This document shows, piece by piece, positions 47,704 to 58,534 of a DNA stretch of 64,000 nucleotides. The stretch's first letter is position 1; every line of letters begins with the position of its first letter. Source of the DNA: Butyriboletus loyo (taxonomy: Eukaryota; Basidiomycota; Agaricomycetes; Boletales; Boletaceae); the NCBI GenBank assembly GCA_038093515.1, contig JBBPSI010000061.1, positions 62,001 to 126,000 on the forward strand, written 5' to 3'. Both the position numbers and the translations under genes were made by a program. Under the pieces are notes generated by a model. That model saw only the letters and a list, made by a program, of their open reading frames with translations, had not been told where the DNA came from and did not search any database.

Positions 47704-49066
47704 TAGGACGAGTCTTTTAATTCGGTTCCCGCCGCGTGATTATCATTCTGTGGAATAATTGTCGGAAGATTGCGTTTACTCGTACGGTGGACTCTGTCGG
47801 TGTCTCTGATCTTGGTGGAAATAAACATGCTAGCGTACCTCAGGAGCACTTAGAGCCAGCTAGGGGTTGCGTCGTGATTATAGCCTACAATTATCCTCAC
47901 TACCGCCGCAATGCCGCGCTGAGCTCAGACTTTTTCATTTCCTGACAATGGCGGGCACAGTATAGTACGAGTCGAGGCTGGTCTACCTTCGGGAAGCCAT
48001 TGAACTACTCCGCTGAACACCCTGGCTAGTAATGGTGTTGATATTGAATAGAGTGCCGGGCGGAGTTTTGAATTCAATGCAAAGGATATTGGTACTATAG
48101 CAGCGTCGATGTAGTAAAGCCAAGAAACGCAGACTCGCTGTGCTAGGAAGTAGCTTTCACTCCCAGTAGTACCAGAGCGAACATAATCAGTTACCTTCAA
48201 GCCGACAATATTTGAAAGCGTGAGGCTAAATTAGAATTTTGCGATCGGTGAGTACTTGAGACTCTCCGGGCGTTGTCACCTTTGTCTAAGCTACTAGAAC
48301 TCGAGGGCTCGGGGCTCATCATCCTTCTCGGCAATAGCCCGTTCATCCCAGACGCGGCTTTCGCGCATGGCATGTCCTGTGTGACGCCTGAATACTCGTC
48401 TAGCCATGGCGTAACCATACACATGCGAATGTTGCCAAGCTGTGGTCGGATTGCAACCATCGGAACAGCACAATTCGGGCCAGTTGGTTGACAGCAGTTG
48501 TGAGTAGTTGTGTTACCAGAATAGTAGGTGTATTCATGCTCGCATCGAACCGAGCCCTTGCTGTAGATTCTAGAACGGCGCAAATATCGGTCGCCAACAA
48601 TTAGTGTTGGCCCATGGTTGGACTCCCGTGGCAAGAAAGATATCGTTCCATTCACCTACGAGCCATTCCGAATCCATCTGTCAGATATATCCGTGCTTGT
48701 CATGGAATATCCGCTACCGGACAACGCAATATGCCACTAGCTCGAGGACGGTGAGATGGAATGGACCACAGGAAGTCGACTGTTGTACCAACACAATATA
48801 TCCTGACTTGGGCATCAACCAGATTCGGAAGTCGGTCGAACATTGAATTGGAACTAGGAACTTTCTTGGGGCGGGAACGTGTTCTACCGACCCGTGCACT
48901 CGGAATGAGGAGTGTTTTCCCGGTTTCTGAGTCATGGCGTATTGCCGTTCTGCACGCCTATGTTGAGGATAGGTGTCAGTGACTCAGATATAGCCCCGGT
49001 GTGTGATAGCTCTAGTTCCTCCTTCCTCCCGCCTGCTATTACATCCCCTCCTTTCAATCAGCAGTG
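47704..49066. other. Region between the two orphan paralogues
   Basis: 1.36 kb. Minus-strand frames at 47925-48200, 48197-48655 and 48714-48935 are open but match no family and give no convincing spliced model. A frame near 48480 reads NCAVPMVAIRPQ on the minus strand, superficially like NCGPSVSIRIQ of the paralogues, but the surrounding residues do not align. It may hold a decayed gene. Confidence 0.4.
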
Positions 49067-50275
49067 ATGGAATCATCACAGAATTTGTACACCTCGAACA
49101 ACTGTTTCTATAGGTCAGATCCCCGGCTGGTCCGTGATCCGTCAGGCTCTCAGACCAGTATTTGGGGAGTTCCCGATAACAGGCGCATCCAGAATGTCAC
49201 TGCCCAATGGCCCGCACTGGCTATGGGTCAATTTCCCTTCCGTGCATTTTTTGCACCGAACGAACTCACGGTTTCATACACGAGTGAAACGTACATAGAC
49301 GGTTTCGTCACAGAAAATTACCCTACCTTCATGGCGCCGACTATGCCCCAGATCGAGCTGCTAGGACCCGAGGTTAGCTGCGACAAAACCCATCCTATGG
49401 ACTACTCACTTTAGTACTTCTCTAGACTTTGCGCGATCAATCTGGAGTTTCCTCGCACTCTAGCTCCAGCCCAGTTTTGCCAGGAGGGCTCTGTATTTCT
49501 CTGGGAGGCGCCTCAGAATCTCCGTCACAAGTGAGACTGTTCGTCTCATCCAAAAGGGCAGACCATTTACAATGTTTTAGGGGGGTAACCAGAGCCCCTC
49601 TCAGGAGTGCTACACCCTGTGGAAGAAAATTCCTGGGGACGCTATCGTTGTCACAGGGTCTAAAAAATTCGTGCCACAAACGCTATACAAGCCATTTACT
49701 AAGGCAGACAAGGAGCGGTACCTTGAGCGCGCTTCTCTCTCACCGCCGATCATTTTCGTGACAAATGAGCCGCTCGAGTGGGGTATCCCACTCGAGGACG
49801 TCCGCAACGGAAAGACGCAGCGTCTTGTGGATAAAGACGTTCCCGTCTTGCAGAATTGTGGACCGTCAGTGTCCATCAGGATAAATGTGAGCGGGCGACT
49901 ATCCAATGTAACGTGACTGACGATCATCGCTTACCAGTGGCCTGGATATTTTCCATTCAAACGTCAAATCTCTTCGCGAAATTGGCGTAAGGTGAAGGGT
50001 CCAATCACGAAAGAAAAGCTCGCACAAAGCTTGGCAAAGACTACCAGTCAATTCATCGAGGTAGGCTAACCACGCAAAGTATACAAACCAAGGCTTAGCG
50101 TATTGACGGGGTTTACTAGAAAATGTCGAACAAACCATTAGAAGCCGATGCTGAGGGGTGTTGGAAAGTGGGGACCCAACATATCAAGGTTGAAGATCTG
50201 GTTCTGGTAAGCCTTCACCACGTTAGCAAGGGAAGCTGGCAACCACAATTCCGCCTACGGCGTGACATAACATGA
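49067..50275 (+). CDS. Orphan protein B, second of a tandem paralogue pair
   Basis: Exons 49067-49372, 49426-49530, 49581-49886, 49938-50060 and 50120-50275; 331 aa. The N-terminal 140 residues are disordered and unlike those of A. The C-terminal domain aligns with A: FVPQTLYKPFTKADKERYLE, LQNCGPSVSIRINWPGY, ITKEKLAQSLAKTTSQFIE, NKPLEADAE, TQHIKVEDLVLVSLHHVSKG, SWQPQFRLR. The 123-nt exon covering WPGY to the lysine-rich helix has the same length and phase in both genes, which proves descent by duplication. The A copy uses a GC donor where B uses GTGAGC. Function unknown. Confidence 0.75.
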
Positions 50276-51136
50276 CCTCTAATAGATATAATCCGAGCTA
50301 GTACGTAGACATTCTCATGATGCATCCCCCTCCTCTAAAATACATAAATATCGTCGTGCCAACTTTTTATTACTCCAATTCTATGCATCATGAGAATGTC
50401 TACCGTACTTCTAATTCATGTAGGATAGTTATGCCATGGTTGGTTTCTTGAGATCGCGTGCGAGATTGACGACGATCTATGCGTAACGAAAGAGTCCCCA
50501 CTCTCGAGCATCGTCGCCACACCGCCGATCCATGGAGCAAAGACACAGAGAGGGATGCGGCACAAACCAGTCAAGATGTCTGGTTTACCCACTATCTTTA
50601 ATTCTCAAGTTCGACTCCAGAGCGAAGGGTTGCATTACAGAGGTACGAGATGTTGTGACGGCGGTTTACCCAGACCCATGATGTTGATCGCGTGAAAAGG
50701 AATGACCGTTAACATGGTAGTACATTATACTGTAGCCAGACATTCTTCCGACATTGTAAGACGAGTTTGGTGTTGTGGGCGTACTGGAAAAACAAGGCTT
50801 GATTCAAGTCATGTTCGGTATCCAAATGCGGGTGTTTCGTTGTGTCTGCCTTCATGCAGACCACATGGGTCCTTGTACTGATGTCCTTCTGGATATAACA
50901 AGCCATTTGCTTGTTGTTCGGCCTGCGTGCATCGTGCCCTCTCAATATCTCATCCATCGAGGAACAAGAGCGCTCTTCACCAGGCCAGCTATAAAACTTG
51001 GAATCTCGGACGGAGGAGGGCGGAGTAGAGTCATCACGTCTTCGCAAGCCTTCACCGCTCTCAGGTCGCAACTTTTTTATATATCTCCAATCCCCACTGT
51101 ATCCTGCTGTATCAAATATCTCGTTGTCCATCCACG
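50276..51136. other. Intergenic region
   Basis: 861 bp between orphan B and the small orphan gene; contains the inverted repeat at 50301-50408. A minus-strand frame at 50709-51131 (140 aa) is open but shows no domain. Confidence 0.5.
50301..50408. repeat. Inverted repeat, 25-26-bp arms, 57-bp spacer
   Basis: Left arm 50301-50325 (GTACGTAGACATTCTCATGA...) and right arm 50383-50408 are reverse complements except for one inserted base in the right arm. The spacer is AT-rich. The structure starts 26 bp after the stop codon of orphan B. It may be a 3' UTR hairpin or a tiny MITE-like element; I see no clear target-site duplication. Confidence 0.85.
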
Positions 51137-51512
51137 ATGAACCACGGCACGGTCGCTATCGCCATCGTTCAACACCAGGTCATGATCGTCCAAGGTGAGA
51201 TGCGCAACCGTCCAGACGTCACAAATTTCCCTGACGAACGTCTCTCAAGCTGTACGATCCCACAACCGCTGTGATCACTGGTTGGACGTGTACACCTACA
51301 CGCCATTCGGCGAACGCCTCTTTCTGGCGTCGCCAGTTCCGCAAGCACGCATCGCGTCGTCCGACTTGCTCAACGTCTTTCCTTTTCGTACCCCCACTTC
51401 AGACATGATCGAACTCCCTGCGCGAGCCTACCAAGAATACCTCGAGTTGAGAGCAAGACGCCAGCTCAAACACGAGAATATGTGGCGTCGTTGGCAAGCC
51501 AGGTTGCACTAA
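51137..51512 (+). CDS. Small hypothetical protein
   Basis: Exons 51137-51194 and 51250-51512 join in phase (GTGAGA donor, CTCAAG acceptor) to 106 aa. The sequence starts MNHGTVAIAIVQHQVMIVQ, has a central CDHWLDVYTYTPFGERLFL part and ends in a basic helix (YQEYLELRARRQLKHENMWR). No family match, signal peptide or membrane segment. Splicing removes an in-frame-incompatible 55-nt segment and gives a protein without odd residues, but with no homologue in mind the model is only moderately supported. Confidence 0.45.
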
Positions 51513-51879
51513 GCGTCGAAACCTCGAAACTTTAATTGATAAACAATTAGCGTTGGAGAGGGCAAGTTGGTTTCGGGCATCACTCCGGGAGTATTGCAAT
51601 TTTCTTCATGCTTCATGCTTTATGCCATGGATATTGTACCCACTGTAGCATTAGATCTGGCTTCCTACCTGTATTTTTACTTTCGTTCATGTATCGAATA
51701 GATTCCCTTCGCTGGTCTGCACTAAACGTTTTTGTTGCGCTTACCAGCTTCATCTCACCACAAATCAATTTGAAGGGGTGATTCCTACTTCAAACAACAG
51801 AGAATTATGAGGATATACAGGACAGCAAGATTGAGCTACATATAAGATGAAAACGCTGAATAATAAAATAAGTTACTCG
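51513..51879. other. Convergent intergenic region
   Basis: 367 bp between the 3' ends of the small orphan gene (+) and the condensin gene (-). AT-rich, no gene seen; presumably both 3' UTRs. Confidence 0.6.
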
Positions 51880-54779
51880 TCATGCAGCTGGCGTAGCATT
51901 CGGATCTATGAAGACCTGCAAGGGCAAATGTCAACCCTGAGAATTGGAGAGCGTGCAGTGCGACCTGGGGCAAACACACCTTCACGCTCCATATATCTGC
52001 AACCCTATCCACTTCCTGCGATTCTGACGACACCTCGTCGCCGTCAGGGATACTACTCGATGACGCTTGGAGCCTCAATCCTTGCTCGTTTGCCAAATGT
52101 AGCAAGCAAATGAAGCAGAAGCTTGTACTGATTTCCTCCATCTTGTCTTTCGGATAGGATCTTTGGAGCCCCGATATCACTTGACTGAACTGCCGTCCCT
52201 CTGAGGGCTCAGTCGCTGATTGATGGTCGACGTCCTGCAAAGGGATTAACTAGGATCGAGATAGACACCATGGGGAGGATGTTGTCACCATCTCTTCTTC
52301 TTGCTCCTTGGGAGGAACTTTGATATCCAACCCTTTCCAGATATTTTCCTTCAGTTTGCGGACATCGACACGCTTTGCACGTTTGGCATAGTTGACGGAT
52401 TCGGGTCGGACACGGCGAGTCATGCCTTGTGTTGCCGCTAAGAGATCCTGCTCTCCATCGTCCTCCGGCACGACCCCATCGCCATCGCCTTCATATAGGT
52501 CGTCAAATGCTGGACCATCGTCATCGTCATTGAAAAACTGGGTATTAAATGGCACTGGTGCGTCGCCGCCTGGGATGCCAATCAGAATCTCTTGCACTTC
52601 GGTTGAAGTGCAAAAACTTACTCTCATCGCCTTCCTCCTGTGCTAGGCGGCCCGCTGCTTGGTCGGCAGCAGCCTGGGCCCAGAAATTCTCGTCGACTTC
52701 GCCATCTCCGGCTTCGTTAAAGCGGACCCTTTGTCCTCGCATTTTCAGCTTCGAGAATACATGTGGCAGTGAGTATTGGTTGGAATCAAGGAGCTAGTAC
52801 ACCTACAGAAAACTTGGGCTTCAGGAACAGCGTCACAAGTTGTCTGCTGGAGAAGTGCATATCATCGGGAAGCGTGTGTGTATCACGTTTCTCTTCCTTT
52901 GCCTTCCTGCCTCGCCCAACTTTCTTGGCAGTCGGTCCAACTGTTCCATAGTTGGGTAAGGTGATGCCTGCCCCACGGGTCACAGAAGCAAAGAGCTCGT
53001 TCGACAACGTTTTGACGTCCTTCTCGGATGGTGTCAGGAAATCAATCCTGAAAGCCTCTTTCTTCTCCCGCCGTGGCTTGGAAGCAATTCCCTCAGATGC
53101 ATCCGCTATTAACAAGCACGTTAGTGACGTGAAGTGACGTTCATCACAGCTCACGTTTTCGTATGACTTTGCGCAACTTCCAGTGTTCGGGGCCAGCCCA
53201 ATTCTTCATGATATTCTGGTCAAAATACCCCATGATACCATTCCCACCGTCAGCATCTGTCATCGCCATGATAAGATCACGCTCGGTTGGTATTCGACGC
53301 GGATCAAACGGCACGAAAGCCCCCGGGCGGAAATTCTGGCCTTGTTGGGCTTGTTGGGCATCAGCATCAGGAGAGCCATCGTGTCCACTTCCATAGTCAT
53401 CACCACCGAATGCACCACCGCCTGCACAGTCATCGTCCACGGCTTGATCTCCTTGGAAAAAGTCCTCAGTTTGGGGGAAACCGCCACCATCAACGTCCAT
53501 TGCATTGTTGTCGCCAAATACGTCAAATCCTGCTCCGTTTCCGCCGTCGTCGTCCTCATCAGCGCGGGTATCATCCCGATAGAGAGTGGTGTCGTCCAAC
53601 GTTATGTTATCATAAGTAAACGAAAATTCAACCAAGGAATGTGCGATGGCTCTGTCGTCCAGAATCTCCAGGTCAGGGAAAAAATGACCTGTTGCTTGCA
53701 TTTCAGCGGGATACTCGTAAAGGATTAACATAAATCACCAACTTCTTAGATAGCTCAAATCGACCTCTTCTTCGGGCTCGAGTATTGGCTCCTCTTCGTC
53801 TACCACCTTAGCCATGGAATCGCTCGCATCGAAAACGATGCGCAGGCCGCCATCAGCTCCGACACCTACGCCAAGGTGATTCATAAGAAGCCCGTGTGCA
53901 CCACCCTCGTCAAAGTCAGCGCAAGTCTTTCTGAACAGTGGGTCAACGCGAAATTCAAGGTCCAGTTTTTTGCTCCGAAGTTGGCTGGCATCCTTGGCAA
54001 GTGTCGAATCGGGTCGATGGGTCTTCTTTTTCTTCCTCGGTTGGGCAGCATCCTGGCCATCAGGATTGTCGGAGGCAGCTTCATCCTCTTCTTCGCCTGC
54101 TGCCATATTCTCGTTAGCAAGATTACTCAGCAACTTGCCAGTCTCAGTGCCGACGCTATCGACACGACTCGTCCAAATTTTGACACAGCCGTCAAGCGTG
54201 CATGAAGCACGCTGGAAATTGATCGAATTGTCTGTGTTATTTCGGAGGAGGGACATGTCGTGGAAATAGTCGATCAGGGCGAAATTCCATGAGTTCGCTG
54301 CGTTTATTTTCTAGGAGAGAGTAAGCAAGCAAGCCCAGTTGACGACGTGCACACACATTATCTGTAGCCATCTTCATCCACTCCTCGAAGTTCGAGTTCA
54401 TGACATCCAGAGGCACGTTTATGACTGGGGGTGGGTGTACTGAATTGAGCTGCTGTTGCTGTTTCTGCTTGGCTAATGCAGTTCTCGAGCCCTCTCCAGT
54501 GTCCATCCTGTCGCCAGAAGAAGGACCTGGTTCCGCGCTCTCGATAACAGCCGACTTGTTGCTCTTCCGCCGCCGCCGCTTCTCTGCCGCGTCGTCATTA
54601 ATGCTGACTGCTCTCAACGGAGCGCGTCCAGAATCCGAGTTAAAGCTTGCGTCAGGATCGAGTCCATGGATGTCACTGATGCGCTTCTTGCTGCCTTGAC
54701 GATTGTTTGGTCTTGGAGTGTCTGGCTCGGTGTCGTCGCTGTCGTTTTCGGCGATGCGGGCGTGTTTTGATGCGGCCAT
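51880..54779 (-). CDS. BRN1: Condensin subunit 2 (kleisin, NCAPH/Brn1/Cnd2)
   Basis: Exons 54357-54779, 53743-54310, 53155-53694, 52807-53105, 52622-52748, 52289-52569, 51980-52234 and 51880-51915; 842 aa. Kleisin landmarks: KINAANSWNFALIDYFHDM in the N-terminal Smc-binding part, INFQRASCTLDGCVKIWTSR, LSNLANENM, GPEHWKLRKVIRK in the middle, LKMRGQRVRFNEAG, NYAKRAKRVDVRKLKENIW, and the C-terminal YPKDKMEEISTSFCFICLLH plus LANE. The final exon encodes VFIDPNATPAA. As a kleisin it bridges Smc2 and Smc4 and recruits HEAT subunits for mitotic chromosome condensation. The acidic central region is disordered. Two ACGCGT motifs lie 64-81 bp upstream of the ATG. Confidence 0.93.
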
Positions 54780-54842
54780 TTCCCCCTCGTCGCCGTCTTC
54801 AACAAAGAGGTCGTTATTACGAGTGCACGTGACTCACGCGCA

Positions 54843-54860
54843 ACGCGTCAGGTCACGCGT
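54843..54860. promoter_or_regulatory. Two MluI cell-cycle boxes (ACGCGT) upstream of the condensin gene
   Basis: Perfect ACGCGT at 54843-54848 and 54855-54860, in the 98 bp between the VMS1 stop and the condensin ATG. ACGCGT is the MCB bound by MBF (Mbp1-Swi6) at G1/S in yeasts. Two copies 12 bp apart in so short a promoter are unlikely by chance. Confidence 0.5.
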
Positions 54861-54877
54861 CACACTCACACTAAGTG

Positions 54878-57026
54878 TCATCTCCCTAGTACCTTTAGCC
54901 GAGCCTCCGCTGCTCGAGCCCTTCGCTCCCGCTCTACCTTTGCCCTCATTTCTGGTGTCAGTCCAGCAATACCATCCGTGGAGCCAGCAGAGCCCCCGAG
55001 TTTCTGTGCCCCGCTCGGGCGTTCCTTCTTCGCCTTTGGGGACTCTTCGACAGCGACCACCACTTCTGAACTCCTCTCCCGTTCCCGCTCTCGCGCTTCC
55101 CTCTCGCGCATCTTCTCCCTCAAGCCTTTTCTCCTCTGTTTCTTCTTGTCGTCCCTCTCCTCTTCCTTCTCCTTGCTCAGCGCACTCGGTACGTGTGCAA
55201 CGCTGAACCAGTCCCACCAATCAGGATGGTCTGCTGCACACCGTCGAAACACGTCGCGCACCGCACGCGATCGCGCCAGGTCGTATGCCGTACGCCTGGA
55301 CCCAGCAGGGGGCGTTTCCACATCAGACGCATCCGACTCAATCCCACCCTCCTTTGTCAACGCGAGGGAAACTGGCGTCGTCGGATCTGCGTGTAAATCA
55401 AATAGCAGCCACTGCACAACTCCCTCGTGTCCCGCTTGTGCTGCTACCTGTAGAAGCGATACCCTCCTGTCACCTGTCCACTCGGGAACTGGCGCATCAA
55501 CGCCACCGATATCTTCGCCTTCACGTTCCCAAAACCCTTTCAGAGATTCGAGACGACCTTTGAAAACCATGTCAAGTAATCGACTCCATTTTTCGCGATG
55601 GAGCTCCTCCTCTTTGGTCAGACGGACTGGTCTAGGCTTTTCAGAACTTTCAGGAACGGGTTGCGTTGGGTGAGGTTTTGGCTTCGGAAGTGAGGCAAGG
55701 TAGGCCTCGTCCTGAGCGCGGAGGGCATCTTCGGTGAGATGAGAGACTTTGACTTGTACCAGTTCTTGGAGACACCGGGCAAGTTCTGCTTGAGTCTGGG
55801 TCATGCGACATGAGTTGCTGATTTCCGAGACAACGGGCGAAAACGTACAGGTCGACGTGTCGGGAATGGGAAGGTTCGTAGTCTATCATCCCCTTTGCTG
55901 ATTACACACCCTTCATAATCGAGGAAAATGCGTCGATTGGATACACTTGCCCGAATGAAGATGCGTTCGCATTCGTGGATATCTTCCGCCCAGTCTCGAA
56001 GCAAGTTACGGATATCCTGTCAAGGTTCTACACAATGAAACCAATGTAATACAGCAATTTTCACTCACGTCGCGTAGTGCCTGCTCCCCATATCGACGCA
56101 GCGTGGCACCAGCACTCATCGCAGCTCCTTTTGCATTGTCGTTGATTGACTGTGACCCTCCCTGCTTCCTACGAGCTGAATTCCTCATCAAAATCTTGCC
56201 AATGTCAAGGGAAGCTGGCTTACTTGTGTAGCGGTGGAATGTCTTGTGTTTCAAGACTTCAGTCTCTGGCTTTGGCTTTGGAGGTTTTCTTTTTCTTGTC
56301 TGCACGAGCTCATCCTGGTCATCGGCGACGCGTCCAACTCTCACTACAGCTCCCGCAAAATGACCACCGGCGACCATGAACATAGCCCATCTCCTCCCTC
56401 CCTCGACAACAGCTTGCATTTCTTTTAGTTCCGACAAATATGCGGATGGTGGAGTGTCGAGGGGAAATAGCATTCTGTAGACTCCGATCTGTGTTGATGG
56501 CGGGGAGTGAAACCAGGTAACAGCTGTTAGCGGAACTCTGAAAGCGCCGTCCTCGGGGGAGTCCGATCTGGAAGTATGGTTGATTTTGCTAAGGAGTGCA
56601 TTGACAGTATCTGATTCGTCCGAGATTTCATCGTCGGAGGAAGCAGAACCTGAGAGGGAGTCTTCCAGGCCTGTGGTGTAAGCAGCGGAGGGTCAGTTCT
56701 TTGGTCAAATGCCTAAATGGTGGGAGGAGATGCATACCGCCGACGAGTTGAGCGAATGCAGACTCTGTGACAGGGTTTCCGCCACTGAGACGTATCTTGA
56801 CATTGTAACGATGCCAATCGGTGCGGAAGTGCGCACGTTGCTCATCCACATCTGCAAAGGCAGCACCGAGACAGATATTGCAGCTTTTCGCATTCGAGGT
56901 AGATGTTGCCTTTGGCGGAGGGGGGGGAGAAGCTTCACGAGGCGGGGCTTGACCGATCAGGGTCCTAGGAGTGAGGTTGTCAACCAACTGGGATGGCAGA
57001 GAAAATACGTTGTATCTGTGGGCCAT
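54878..57026 (-). CDS. VMS1: Vms1/ANKZF1, peptidyl-tRNA releasing factor of ribosome quality control
   Basis: Exons 56738-57026, 56224-56670, 56069-56175, 55849-56016 and 54878-55795; 642 aa. A C2H2-type finger (C49, C52, H66, H72) precedes the VLRF1 domain (MFMVAGGHFAGAVVR, HKTFHRYT, RRKQGGSQS with the conserved GSQ near 252-254, AGATLRRYGEQALRD). Next come two ankyrin-like repeats (RVSLLQVAAQAGHEGVVQWL) and a coiled coil. The C-terminus holds a VCP-interacting motif of form R-x5-A-A-x2-R (RERRARAAEAR). Vms1 cleaves peptidyl-tRNA stalled on 60S subunits and recruits Cdc48. GSQ glutamine, finger and VIM are all present, so the protein should be functional. I chose ATG 57026; the upstream frame starts with GTG. 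Confidence 0.92.
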
Positions 57027-57152
57027 CTCCGTGAAAGTCAAGGATGACTTGTCAATTAAGCCTAGCACCGCCACAACTTATCGAACCGAATCGCGATCCG
57101 AAACGCGATCCATGTTATTGATCCCGTTCAGAGCGTTCAAATCACAATCACC

Positions 57153-58261
57153 ATGCCCGCTGCAGATTTTGCGAGTCGTTCCATCAAGAAGCTGGTGCTC
57201 TTCGACGTAGATGGAACCCTCACACCTCCTAGGTATGATCATCCCTCATTCTTGCGATGTCCAGATCTCATGAACGATTACCTTTCAGACAGAGGGTCAC
57301 TCCGGAGATGGTCAAGTTCCTCGGCGAGCTCAGACAAAAAGTGGCCATTGGATTCGTCGGAGGTTCTGATTTTGCCAAAATCAGTGAACAACTCGCCGTG
57401 GACGGCAGGAACGGTTCGTCCAATCCTTCAACAATCACCCTCGTTGTCCGACGCTGACGCCTCACCAGTCCTCGACGACGTTGACTTTGGTTTCGCAGAG
57501 AACGGACTGACCGCTTTTCGTCTCGGGAAGCCTCTGGCAACACAATCGTTCATCAACTTCGTAGGGGAGGAAAAGTACAAGAAACTCGTCAACTTCATTC
57601 TTCGCTACTTGTCTGAAATCGACGTCCCAATTAAACGGTTCGTGATAAGACCCTTGAACTATCGTTTTTGTTTCATCGAGTCTCAGGGGCACGTTTGTCG
57701 AATTTCGTAACGGGATGATAAACGTCAGTCCGATTGGCAGGAATGCAACGTATGTCTCGCTCAGCCTGTTCGTGTATCCTCCGCTTAAGTGATCCATTTA
57801 AACAGCAAACAAGAACGTGACGCATTCGAGGAATACGACAAAGTAAGTCAGCCTGTATGTACCACAACAGTAAGGCTACCATACATAATCAGAAACACAA
57901 GATTCGCGCTGCATTCATTGAGAAGCTTCGCGAGCTATGCCGCCCTGAGAACCTCGACCTCAACTTGACGTTCTCCATCGGCGGTCAGATCTCTTTTGAC
58001 GTTTTCCCTGATGGGTGGGACAAGCGTTATTGTTTACAATTCGTCGAGGACGAGGAATTCGAAGAGATCCACTTCTTTGGGGACAAGACTCAAGTGGTGA
58101 GTTGTCGTCGGTTGATACAATGGCCGTTATGCCGGTGGATTGACCAACGCCGATAGGGAGGGAATGATCACGAAATCTACACTGATTCGAGGACTGTGGG
58201 ACACAGTGTCCAGTCGCCTGCAGATACCATTCGGGTGTGTACCGAGCTCTTCCTCCGCTAG
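57153..58261 (+). CDS. SEC53: Phosphomannomutase
   Basis: Exons 57153-57232, 57289-57413, 57469-57637, 57687-57749, 57806-57842, 57893-58096 and 58157-58261 give 260 aa. HAD-type active site [13 protein letters not shown] (nucleophile D18, acid D20), [97 protein letters not shown], and [19 protein letters not shown]. It converts mannose-6-phosphate to mannose-1-phosphate for GDP-mannose, feeding glycosylation, GPI anchors and mannan. The C-terminus reads straight through to VCTELFLR. Family length is about 250-260 aa. Divergent from VMS1 by 126 bp. Confidence 0.95.
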
Positions 58262-58374
58262 AAAATAGAACTGGTATCGGATGTATATAATAAATACCCC
58301 GCGAGATTCAGAACATTCGGATCTGTGCGACACAGGGGCTCATCCCAGAGTGGAAATTCTACAAACTCGACCAC

Positions 58375-58380
58375 ACGCGT
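58375..58380. promoter_or_regulatory. MluI cell-cycle box (ACGCGT) upstream of the polymerase delta gene
   Basis: ACGCGT 155 bp upstream of the polymerase start codon, in a 273-bp intergenic region. Yeast replication polymerase genes carry MCBs, so the position makes sense; a single six-base match may still be chance. Confidence 0.4.
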
Positions 58381-58534
58381 TTACTCTCGGACACGTCCAC
58401 CACCGTCTTGCGAACGCTCCACTCCTCCGAGAGCTATTATCTGCTTTCACCTTTTTGTCATGTCCAGCTCAAAGGTCAACGGAGGTTCTAGGTGAACAGT
58501 TTGTGCAGTCCACTCTCCCAGCCCAAGTGCTTAC

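Noticed and set aside
48197..48655. 152-codon minus-strand frame between the orphan paralogues
   Set aside because: No family match and no consistent exon chain; resemblance of NCAVPMVAIRPQ to the paralogue motif is isolated.
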